A stretch of DNA of 64,000 nt from positions 13,158,610-13,222,609 of the forward strand of contig JACMZG010001914.1 in NCBI GenBank assembly GCA_018340805.1. The letters run 5' to 3'. Position 1 is the stretch's first letter. Each line of letters starts with the position of its first letter. The DNA is from Microvelia longipes. Its lineage: Eukaryota; Arthropoda; Insecta; Hemiptera; Veliidae. The notes below the pieces were generated by a model, which was not told the DNA's origin, made no database searches, and saw only the letters and a program-made list of their open reading frames with translations. This document shows positions 39,734 through 53,010 of this stretch, one piece after another. The position numbers and the translations under genes are program-made.

Positions 39734-42700
39734 CTATTTCCAAGACACAGGAATAAGTTTCCATCTCTGAGTAGATGATGAAGTACACTTAGCGAGGATC
39801 ATACCCTTTTCTACGCTACCATCACCCGGCACATCCAAACAATCTCCAGATGTGGCATGTACCAGTAAGTCGTCCTAAAAAAATTAATAAAACATTCAGA
39901 GGAAGCAAAAATAAGGCAATAAAAATGTATCCATACATAAAAATATGTATGATGATACTAAATTGGTGAAAATATATAAAAAATTGAGTACGGGGTACCT
40001 TGGAATATTTCCTCATCACATCAGATTCTCTCCTTTATCCTCCCTACTTCGGATTCGTTTCGCTTGTCCTCAGATAGTGAATACATCCGTTTCATTCCCA
40101 GCGGTCACCCATCCATACACTGACCACGCTCAATGCTGCTTAACTTTTATGAGCCAACAAAAATCATTGATGTATTGAAACAAAACTTGGTGTATGTCTT
40201 TATTTTTGTATTATTATTTATCTTGCTGCATTAGCAAGATGCAGCGGAAGCAAGATAAGCAGCTTCATTTTAAAAAAGTGTTGTAACAATTAAGACATTA
40301 TGAGTCTATATTATTACAACTAAACTGACATATGACATTAAACCCTCAAAAATCATCATATTTTGTAAAATGTAAGATGTATGTTGAATTCTCAACTGCT
40401 TTCATTAAAGCTAAATGAGTTTAAAGCCTTCCCTGTCAGCACTAATAACAACTAATAACATAAGTCTTCAGCCAGACTTTCTGGTTACCCTAGGAAACTT
40501 TATGTTAAAAATGTTATTATAAATAGTTGTTTTTCCTTATCTAGCTTACACTTAAATTATAAAACAAGGTACCTTATATATCCAGCGCTGTCTATTATAT
40601 CCACTACAAGCATGGACCCTGACCCTAGGATACAAACTACCATCATCATCTGGTGAATCTAAACACACATTATCATTTGTCGCTATAAAACCACTCTTAA
40701 TATTCTCCTGAACCCACATCTGTCCAAGAAACGGTTGTTTGGTACATGGCGATAGTACAGCTGGCCCTAATGGCTGGTTGAGTCTTCCTTTACCACTTGG
40801 CTTCTCGAGACATTCGTTGCGACCAACGTTTAGAATCTGAAATTATTAACACTCACCTTAGAATAACAAATATTAGTTAGTTTTTTATTTATTGTCAATG
40901 TAGTTTTTTTAGTAGACTTTATAATAATAAGTATTATTTGTCAAGCTTAATTCTTGCATTTTTTGATCCATGTCTTATTATCTTGTACTTCTGTTATGTT
41001 TTAAGTAATATTTTTGTAATTTTGTTTTTAGTCTTTCCTGAAGATGATCCAAATAAATTGAAAGATATTGTTCCTGTTTATTAAACATATCGTAGAATTT
41101 AAGCCGTTCTTTTCCTAGTAGTAATTATAGAATTCTACAAAAAAGGCATTTCTTTTTTTTTTTAAAAATATCAAATATCCAAAGATTGTGATCTTTTGAC
41201 CAAAAACTGACTCAGACACTATTATAATGATAAGCAAACCTGACTCAGACACTATTATATGATAAGCAAACTGACTGACACTATTATAATGATAAGCAAA
41301 CTGACTCAGACACTATTATAATGATAAGCAAACTGACTCAGACACTATTATAATGATAAGCAACTGACTCAGACACTATTATAATGATTGACTCAGACTA
41401 TAATTGATTTAGCAAACCTCCAATCAATAAATGTTTCATTCTTTTTCATTTTTAAATTTATTATCATTGTAATCTGATTAGCAAGTTTGGCTTTTCCTCA
41501 AAAGCTGCTTAAATGCAATTACATGTGTATCTAAATACTTGCTAGCTCCTCATCTTGCCTCAAACATTTCTATTGTTCCTTACAAAACACCCCTGAGACA
41601 AAGATGATATTACTTATAGTTATATAAGTATAAATACTTATGAACAATTTCTTCATAAATGGCCAAGCCAGTATTAAGTAAATATTTTAAAAGTATTATT
41701 TCTTTTAATTTTGAGAAATTACATATATATTCAGAGAATTTTCGAATTGAGATCTAACCTTGCCAAAAAACCTTGTGTCTAGTGGGAAGTAATGCTCAGG
41801 CCAGACATTCTCTAAATACCATTTGAAATTTTTACAATTTAATTTCTTCTTCAACTCCAGTCTAGATCTAATTGGTAGAGAGTCTTTAAGAGAATTGGCA
41901 ACTGCAACATTAAATTAAAGTAAAGTATTTAAGTTACAGTAATTAGTCACAAGTCATATTTTAAGGCACAGATTCTTATATGGTGTGTAAAGCGATATCT
42001 GTAACATGGCATTTTAGAATAATACTAGTATAACAGGAGCACATCACGTGTATTCCACTGATAAATGAGAAGTTGGATAGAACCATTCTACTTTGTTTTA
42101 AAGAAATACCATTAAATCTGATCATCTACAGCTTAAATTAGCTTTATTACAAACTAAAATACCAAACTAATTAAATGATTCATAAATGGGAATAAAAGGT
42201 CATCATTAAGATATTCTAAATGTTTTATTGAACGAACGTGAGTTCTTACATTTATAGAAGACTGGGATGGCACGTATGTTTGTGGGTTTGTTTGTATGTT
42301 CATAACTGGCGTAAAAATGGACAATATTGATAAAATTTTGTATATACATGTAAAACTATGTGTCAGAGCTGAATAGTTTTTGGTAATATTCTGAAAAATA
42401 TTTTCCAAAACATATTTTAAGCGAAAAAATCTTGTTGTATATCGTTTGAAAGCTCTTAAAAAAGAGTAGAAAACAATATATGTTTCATGGTAAAAATTTG
42501 AAAAAAATAAAATAAAAATGGCGGCAAAAGTAATGAACTCAAAAAAAATTTAAGGAATAACTCGAAAAATATATCGTTGTAAAGATCTTGTAGTATCTTG
42601 TATTAGTGGAATAAAAAATGCTATATACTAAATTCCGATAAATTCAACATGGTAGGCATCAAATTTTATAATAATTTACAAGATAAAGATCAATTGTAAT

Positions 42701-42796
42701 ATACTTTAGGTACTTGGCGAGCAAAGCATGTACTTTTTACTGTCTATTACTAATAACCACAATCAAGCGAGTAAAGCGAGCCCCTTTTTAATAAGT

Positions 42797-42877
<81 letters not shown>

Positions 42878-44392
42878 GCAAGTAGGCGTGCAAAGCAACT
42901 CCTGTTTTGTATGCAGATTTATCAGAACATTCAATGGAAGAAGCCCTTTTCTATTCATATTATTATTACATGCAATCAAGTCTATTTTAAGTAATAAAGC
43001 GAGCGAAGCAAGCCACTCTTACAGAATTTTAATTCTAAAAATACGCAAACTAGCGATCGAAGCAAACTTTATTTTACTAAGTAAAATTTTAAACATACGA
43101 AATCTAGAGAGCGAAGCGAGCCCTTTTTACTAAGTATTATTAAAAATATACATAAACCAGCAAGCGAAGCAAACCCTTTCTTTTCATTGTTTGAATTTGT
43201 ACTTTAGAGTAGTTTTGTGCGAGTGTTTCCCTTTTTACTCTGTCTAGCAAGTGAAGGGAGTCTATTATTAAATAATTTTATTTGATGAATTCTTCTGTCG
43301 TGAGTTCTTGATGCAACACATTACTAGTTTTAGAAACAGTCTTCTGATTATTCATACTTCTTGAGGAGATTACTTACTAGGATTGAATTTGAAGAAGAAA
43401 TTGGCCCATTCGTCCATCCATACAAGTGCCACTCTAGCCAGATTAGAGCTGAGTACATGCGTACCCAAGCCAGGAAATGTATAGGGTGATGATTTCCTAA
43501 ATACATGTCCTACCCTAGAGCAGGGTACTATCTCCACACTTCCACCACACTGCCATACCTGTCACATCAAAATAATTGATTCCCAAGTGCAATACAATAA
43601 TACAAAATTATTACATGACACTAAATAGTCATGAGACTTTGTTTAGGCCCCCATAGAGCAGGGTTACGCAAAGTGTGATCGGTGGACCCCTGGGGGTTTG
43701 CAGCTGCTGGACAAAATATCATAACAAAATGTAGACATTAATTAATTAACTTTTATGTCATCATAATTTATGAACGCAGCAGCGTTCCGCCCCGCCAAGT
43801 CGAGAAGGAAAGTTAAAAGTACTCAAAATATTAAAAAAGTCAAAAACCTACTTAAGCTGCCAGTGTTTTGGATATTATACTGTACAAACCAAAGTAAGGT
43901 TTTAAAGGGTCTGTAGTGTGAAGACGGCTATAGGTACATAAATAATATTATAATAACTTTAAAGGGCGTGCCTTGTAGATCAAAATATCCAAATCGGCCA
44001 AGCAGAAGTGGAGAAAAAAAGGTTTGAAAATGACACACACAACTTCATTCTGCACTTTTTGTTGACGCACCTACAGCTTAAACCACTGAACGGATTTTGA
44101 TGTATGAGGACTTTTTGGATTCGTCTTATGCTCCTGTGCATTCCTACCAAATAAAATCTCAAATTCGACATTCCTACGCTGAACGTGGAGCGAAAAACTA
44201 AGCTAAAGAATAGACTCCTCACACCCTTGGAATGAAATCCTTACTATCGCCTTTAAAATAGGAGGAGGTTAAAGGTGGTTTGAAATGGTTAGATGTGGTT
44301 TAAATTAGTAAGTAGTAACAATTGCTAAGTAATAGCAATAGCAGCAAAGATTTTCATGTCACCCAACACAGACTTAATAAGTCAAAAGTAGG

Positions 44393-44423
<31 letters not shown>

Positions 44424-47400
44424 GCTTTATTTATTAAAAAATACATACAATCATTTTTTAATCATTCATGTTTTCTTGGAAAGCCTGTACCCATGGTAAC
44501 TGAATACCGTTAGGGGAGGGTTTCTAGAAGCACCAAGTAAATTTTGATATACTCCTCTACATTACACTAATTCAACAGCTAATTTGGCTTACAGGGTTTT
44601 TCACCTTCTATGCCTAGAACTTTTATTTTTTGTGCACTAGCAATAACTGGATTTTTATATAAAAAATCATAAATACTAGAGACACTGCCCACACCCTCAG
44701 TCTAGCTCAGCCCTTCCCAACCCTTGGGTCGCGACCCAGATTGGGTCGCGAACGAAATTTTTTGGGTCGCCAAATTTTTCTATTATTAACAATCCAAAAA
44801 ATTATCAAGATTTATGTAAAAAGATTATTATAAGCAAATAACAGATTTGCTTAAACAGATATTCTTTTTAGAAATTGATAATACTTTAAACATGCGATAA
44901 CAAAAGAAGCCGTGGCCAAAACATTTCTTAGAAGTCCTTTACCGACAGACGCACCCGCCTTTATCTAATTCTTGCTAACTTTGATGAATTGTTATACCTA
45001 TGATAATACTGTGTTTAAAAGTTTCTTATTACTTCTTTTAAAGGTTCGGGTTATTAAAATTATAATGTTCAATTATATGTGAATTTGGTTCTAACATACA
45101 TCAATGTAGTTTAATTTCGCGTACAAGTTTTATAATTATAATTGTTTCACCAGTTTATTTATTTTAGCGATTTCCTTTGGGAATAAAATTCGCTCATGGA
45201 ATAGGCGTCATGGCGGAAGTCGAACCTTGGACCACGACACAAATCCGTTTCAGAGGTCCCTAATGACGAAAACATACGTTTTGCGAGACTTTATATATGT
45301 ATTTCTATTAACACTCTATATTTCGAACTGATTAATATTTTTTAATCAGACTTAGTACAAAACTCAACCTTCGGGAGGACAGGTTTTCAACCCGTTTATA
45401 TTTTTCAGCGACAAAAGATCAATAGTTATGTTTTTTGAGAGGCTGAATCAACTTAAATTGGTCCAAAGTCGATACGACCACTCTAGGTGACCAAAAAGTC
45501 GAAAAAATCATTGTAAATTACCGAAACCAAAATTTAGGTCAATAAAAAATTAATTTCGAGTAGGGTGTCGTTTTCTCTGAATTTTTGGGCGCTGAATCAA
45601 ATTAAACCGGTCCGAAGTCAATAAGACCACTCTAAGTTACCAAAAAGTCGAAAAAACCCTAACAAATTATCGAAAACCAAAATTACGGTCAATGAAAATT
45701 AAATTTCGAGTAGGGTGTCGTTTTCCATGTTTTTTGGGCCTCTGAGTTGAATAGCAGTGGTCCGGGGTCAATACGAGCACTCAAACTCAGGGTACCTGGG
45801 ATCAAATCCTAAAAATGCGCTAAAACCTTTAAAGATAACTGACTAAGCTTAAAGATAAGTTACTAAGTTTTCAACTTGTGCAAATAATAGTGCGTACTTC
45901 TAATTTTAGAGGCATAGTTTTGTACAACCAACTGGATAATTATGCGCATTCCTTTGAAAAATACATACAAAATGAGTTACGAGCATTGCTAATTTTTATA
46001 TTTTATTGCTACTATATAATTATATAATATACTTCTTTTGAACTCTAATTAGTGTGTAGTTTTCTATTTAAGTATAAAAACCTTTTTATACTATATTTAA
46101 GTATTAAAATTAGGATTTGACGGCGTATGTAGGGTTATAACTAGTTCGGCAATAAATAAAAACGCCTGCAATTTTCAGGTTATGCAAAATAAATTCATTT
46201 GGGTCGCCAAACTTTAGAAAAGCAAATTATAGGGTCGCGTTACTGAAAAGGTTGGGAAACGCTGGTCTAGCTGATACAAATCCACCAGAATCCAGTAGAG
46301 TCAGACGAACACTAAGCTTTGTATTTAAAGAGGAAGTATTAACACCATAGACTGGTTAGCACCCAAGGAAATGTTGACTTGCTGCATAGAAGATAAAAAT
46401 ATAAACTCATGATCTAACCTTCCTATAGATAAAAGATAGAAAATTAACAAGCAGGTCAACAGCAAGTTCAAAAGTAGGATAAGGTGTTCTAAGGGGTTAG
46501 ATTTCATAATTTTTTAAAACCAGAAATAAAAATATTGAACTATCAAGCTTTTTGTACATATATTAAAAATTATTTTGGTAAATCTTCGGTATACGGTGCA
46601 CCCTGTTATCAATACTATATATCGATATATTTTTAGTTACGCGACACGTAAACGAGAACTGAGCACTTAAAAGATAAGCAGCGTCGTTAAATTATTAATT
46701 ATTATTAAAACATTAAAAAAAACATACAACAAATAAATGAAAACATTAACAACAAAAATATAATAAAAAACCTGAAAATAACAAACACGAAAATACGTAA
46801 AAAAACGCGTAACATAAAATTAGATGTGGTGTATCATCGATTATTCTTATGAAAACATAGTTAAAATATTATAAAAACATAAAAAAAAATATGACAATAG
46901 TTATAAACTATTTTACAACAAATAAATAAAAACACAAACAACAAAAAAAAGAACATTTAAAAAAATATTAAAATATGTTCATAAACGTAAAAGAAAAGGC
47001 ATATATCGATTATTCCTACGTCATATCTCTAAACTAAAAATATATCGATATTAGTATTGATAACAGGGTGCACCGTATACCGAAGTTCAGCCATTATTTT
47101 ATCAAAAATATATTGTACAGAATTGAAGAATTTAATTTAACAATTTGTAATAATGTGTAAATAACTGATTTTTTTTTTTTTTTTAAATATTTGACTTTTT
47201 TACACACTCTGTACAGTGTTTTCACAAAATAAATATATATAATTATTATTAATTAGTGTTAGAGAGGGTTTAAGATGGTTGAAACAGTGTTGTTAGGAAA
47301 CAGCGAAACCAAGATTTCCCAAATATTCTCAATAAATTAAATGCCAAATAATTCACAAAAAGTTAAAAAAATTAATAATCACCCTCAGAGACAGCTCTAA

Positions 47401-50400
47401 ATTTTCTCCTCCCCACACTTCCATCCTATCGTCATAAGCACCTATCTCAAAGAAATAATTCTTATCCATAGCAAATAGACCTCCAGCCATGGCTGGCGTT
47501 CTGAAAATATACAAAACATAATCTATATAAATAAAGAGCAACTAACTGATCACTCAGCAGAAATAAATTTAAGATCCACCCAAGAAGTATTAATATTTAA
47601 ATATTAACAGGGATGGAGAAAGTAGAAAATTTTATTATACAAGATCACACAAAAAAATATTTTTCACAAAAACTTAATTATTTTAAAAAGCGAGGGTGGG
47701 CTTAACAATATCACAAGATGTATACTTTGATACTATAAAATATTTAGATATATGATCATCTATACTTGAAATCTGAATTCAAATATTAAAAAAAATATCT
47801 AAAGGCACTATTATTCCATTTTTATTTGTGCACTATTGTTCCGCGTTTCTCATATAGTGTCATGCTTTTTTTGGTTTTATATTTAATCAAGTTTTATTTA
47901 AGTTATGCTGTCTATGTTTATGCAGTCTATGTAATAATTTACAATCAATTAGTTTTCTTGTTTTTTTTTTTTTCATTTCATTGTAAAATTTTGACAATTG
48001 AGAAACTTTGTAATAAAGTAACCTCAACTATGTAAATAAATAAATATTTCATTGCAGCTGAAATCAGGCTTTGTTTGGAAAAAACAAAATTTTAAGAGGA
48101 ATTTGAGAGAGAGAGCACAATGGACAAAATTTAAAAGAAAAGATAAAATGGATAAAAAATGACAGGAAAGACGTAATGGATAATTTACAGGAAAAACAAA
48201 ATGGACAAAAATTTACCGGAAATCCATTATGGACAAAAACTTAGAATTGTGTCAACTATTCATGTTTTGCAAAACTCGGTAGTATCAAAGGATAAATTAA
48301 AAAAAATTGAGACCCCATTACTTTAGATGAAGACAACTTTTGGTTTAAATGCTATCAAAGTTGCTATATTATTTAAGTACATGTTTCTTTAAATATATCT
48401 AAGAAAATATCTACTTTCACATAACAATAGATGGAATTTTTTGTTGAAGAAATCTATGATGAAATAAAAATTTCACTCTGAAGCAGTTTAATATGCACTC
48501 CTCCCTAAATATACTTGAAATTATATAACAGAACTTGAATCAGAGTGCATCCTTTGAGAAGAACATTTTTAGGATAAGCTAATCACCTGTAAGGATCGGA
48601 GAGAGCCATTTTCTTTTTCCTATCAGATTGTTCTTTAGGAATAAAATACCATCTGAAGTGAAGATCCCAGTTAAAAGCTCCCCAGTGATGCTCAAATGCT
48701 CTAATGTATGCGAATGAATCATCGCTAATTATATCGATAAGAGGGCAGACAACACGTGTCCTGTCTTCAGCTACCCTCGTTATCAGGGGCTCCAACCATC
48801 CTAAACACATACAATACCAACATAAGATAAATACATATGGAGGGCCTCCACCAGCAATAAGTGTCAAGCATTTAAGCTGACCTGGCCATAGAGATATATT
48901 ACTCAAGGGGACATACCTTATCTTAATAGGCTTGAAACATCTCTCAGGGGCTCTGTGTAACCTCATTGAAACCTCCTTTAAGAGTATTTTAAGGTTATAA
49001 TAAAACACTTGTTGTTGGCATTTGCACATTATTTGTAATTTCATTTGCTGTAGTTTTGTTCGGTTTATTTGATTATCACATTAATATAAAGAGTTCAGGT
49101 TAAATGTCATTGTTTTCAATTTTGTCCACAAACTTAATATGTAGGACATTAAAGGAGAGTCTATTATTTTACCAAATGCGTTTGGTTTTAAAATGTATTT
49201 ATGATTTTGTTAATGCATTATGTATCGAAGCAGATATTATTGATTTTGTAAAATGAAATAAATAAAATAGATATGGAATAAGCTTCAGGTTAGATTATTG
49301 ATGATTCAAAATTCAACCAATAGGACCTGTCTAGTAATAATCTCTCTATGGGCGACCTGGCTAAATTAAGCAATACTATTTTTCAAAACCAACCAGGAAA
49401 AGAATTTTTTTTATTTTTAAAAACTATATGAAATTATTTTTAAGAGTTTGCAAGCCCAGTTTGGTCTCCTATATATAATATCCATTCCTACTGCATAGAA
49501 AGAGTACAAAATAAATTTTTAAGGTTTTTATGCTAGAGATTTAATGTAGAGAGAGAACACCAATATTGTGAAGTCAAATCTTACTTTAATATTCTCCCTC
49601 TGGATACTAGACGTAAAGTACAAGATGTCATGTTCTTATATGATACTATTAACAATAGATTAATAATGAAAGGAACGGAGAAAAGAGTCTCTCCACAAAA
49701 CTAAAAAATTATTCAAAGTGCTTTCAACCAAACATAAGGCCATCATCAGTGCCTGTACAAATAAGTTCCAATATTCTTTTTAAAGTTAAATTAATAGTAC
49801 CCTCTCATAACACCTTTGAAACTGAATTTCACAGAACAAATTATGGGAAACAGGCTCCAATAAACAGAATACTGACAACATCAGCACACATCAAACAGCA
49901 AACATCATTGATAATAAATTCTTTTCTTCATCCAGAAATAGGTTTAAAAATTGTGTGATTGATAAGTTATAGCCATATAAGTTGTAGCAGTATATACTAT
50001 ATATGGCCACTTCACATATGCGCAACTTAATCCGTGGACATTACAAAAAATCCTCAAAGAAAGAAGTAGGTTAACAATCAAAGTTTACGAAAAAAGTCAC
50101 CCTTCAGTAAGAGTTTTCTCAGATTAATTACCCAAAATGGCTCCGTAAGTAGAAAATTATACTTTTCTGAAAAGTGATATAATGCTCACCTATAGTACAC
50201 TCACAGTGTGCGTCTAGGAACAGCAATATCTGGCCCTTAGCATGCTCAGCACCAAGTAGTCTGGCTCGTATCAGGCCAATTCTATCCTTGGATCTCAGCA
50301 CAATAGTAGGGACGACTAGTTTACTAACATACTCCTCTAATTCAGAACCTAAAAACTCTACAAAACATCGTCATTAAATAAATCTAATTAATATAGGATC

Positions 50401-50548
50401 ATGAAAGAAGTGTAAAAGGTATTATATATATATAATATATATAATATAATATATTAATATATATAATTACTAGAGACATTTAGAAAAATTACAATAAAAC
50501 ATAATGTTTTGAACTGTTACACATATTACATACTATACACAAATAATA

Positions 50549-50580
<32 letters not shown>

Positions 50581-52925
50581 ATTATATATATATAACACAT
50601 ATACTAAACACATAATATATATATATACATACATATTATATATATTATAATTATATATATATTATATATATATATATAATATATATTATGTGTAACATAT
50701 AATTAAGGAAATAATTCTAACAAAAACATTAATTCTGGGCATAAGGAAGGGAGTAAGATAGGGTTGTGTACCTGAGGTACACAAGGTTGTGTCTCTGAAG
50801 AGTCAAATTGTGTGGTTGAGTCATCTGACAATGTGTCTTGTGTTATAATGTGTACAGATGTCATGGTTTTCCCGTTTTTGTTTGTCAAGCGTTGGTTTGA
50901 GTATGGAAAAATTAATGAACAAATTAAAAGTAATTTGTTGATTAATAATAGTCTTGTCTGTAATTTATAATAAAACAAAAAAATTACGAAACAATACCAA
51001 CGTGACCACAAGGTGGCTGCACCAAGGCTCCTGGGCTGACAAAAGCCCCTGGGCCCAGGGTCTGACTTTGTTAATTGAGAGTTCGAGAAATGCCCCTCCT
51101 ATTAATGATGACATTAAGCCGAAACTGGTCCAGGGATATTCCTATCTAAAGTCATATTATTGATGGTAGCTGATTCTTCAATTTCTTATTTCACTTGGGG
51201 TAAATTTAACCTCATTAATTTTACATTTAATTAAAATCACATTTGTCCATCCAGTTAAATTTAAAAAAATCTTTTTAGCTCATTTTTCCTTAAGGAATTT
51301 GTCAAAAAACCTTCATTAATGATTATTATAATCTCAATATAAATATTTTTTAAATAACAAATCTCACTTGGGTGGATAACTAAAACTACATTTTAGATTT
51401 TCTCTAAAACAACCGCATTCCAAAGTTGTTGTAAATTTTGAAATAAAGTTAAGGAGGGTTCTATTTCGCACTAATGTTTCTCTAATCTATCTCCTACTCA
51501 ATAGATAAAGGATACTCGGATAAAATTAATTAACAGTATCTCATATATTGTCAAGGAAACATTACATTTAGAATAGGAAACGTGAAACTAACTTAGTTTA
51601 GGAAATTATAAAAAGGATAGACCAAAACTGCTATACTTACTTCTAGTACTATTGTCATCTACAAGTATGATTTCCTGAAGTAACTGTCTTGGAGACCTGT
51701 TTATAACACTCCAGACTGTCCTTAAGAGAGTTGACCAAGCTTCATTGTGAAATACTATTATAACAGATGCTTTTGGTAAACCATCAATGTCTTTATATTT
51801 GCCTTGACAACTGAACATAACATTAAAGACAGTTCATTATAACCATTAGTATAATAGTATATAATATTTGAGGGATAATACTAAGGTTCCTAGAAAACCA
51901 GAGCCAAGAAAACAAAATAGCCAAACACTTCTGTCATTTGAACAGTCTCATAGGTTGGTTGTTATCGATTTTTTAAACATTTTTGATACACAGTTACACT
52001 ACGCCTAAAAGTTAAAATACTGGGTATGAGAGTAAAACAGTTGGTTTCTAACTTAATCTGATAATAACCTGTTGACATAAAACAATAAAAATGGGTTCAG
52101 GATACCTCCGAACTTTTCCTCACAATATCAGATTTGCAACGCTCGTCCTCAATCATTTGAATAGCTTTGCTCATCTTCAGGATATAAAAATCCCCAAATT
52201 TACACTGCAACAAAATTTTTCTGCAATTTATGAATTTTCAAAATATTTGCTGGTTCATCATTGCCATTTAATATTAGAAAAAATATTTTTAGACAGCACA
52301 ATTAAACCTAAAGATAAAATTTTGAACTAAGTTTCAACTCACTAGCATAAATACACTGGGATCTACAGCAGGCCCGTAGCCAGTCAAAACTTGTAGGGGG
52401 GGGGTCGAAAACGATCCAAAAGGGAAGTGACATTAAATACAACTGTAAGGGACCTCCAATAAAAACAGGGGGAGCGACACTCCCACTGGAAAAGTAAAAA
52501 TGTTCAATCAGATGATTCCAAACATCAAAAGCATTAAGATATTAAAACTATGCAGATAGATGGATTTGTTACCTCTTCCTTCTATAGTCAGGTAGAGATC
52601 TGTTAAGTGATATCCTATCAGATGCCATCAAATTGAAGCTGTTTATCTTGTAAAGCTGTTGCATTTTGCTGGAGAGATGAGGAGGAATCATCACAGCCAC
52701 TCCGTCCTTACCCTCCCCCTTGATAGGGCTATACATGTTGGAGTTTATTATTTCTAGAACAAACACATTGCAGGATCCATTGAAAGCCAACAGAAATAAT
52801 AGGTAATGTTATAAAAATTAATTTTGCATAGTAATGTTGCAACTTAAAAATATGGGAGAATAAGAGGAGCTTAATCAATAAGCATATAATATATATATAT
52901 ATATATATAATATATATATATATAA

Positions 52926-52978
<53 letters not shown>

Positions 52979-52979
52979 G

Positions 52980-53010
<31 letters not shown>

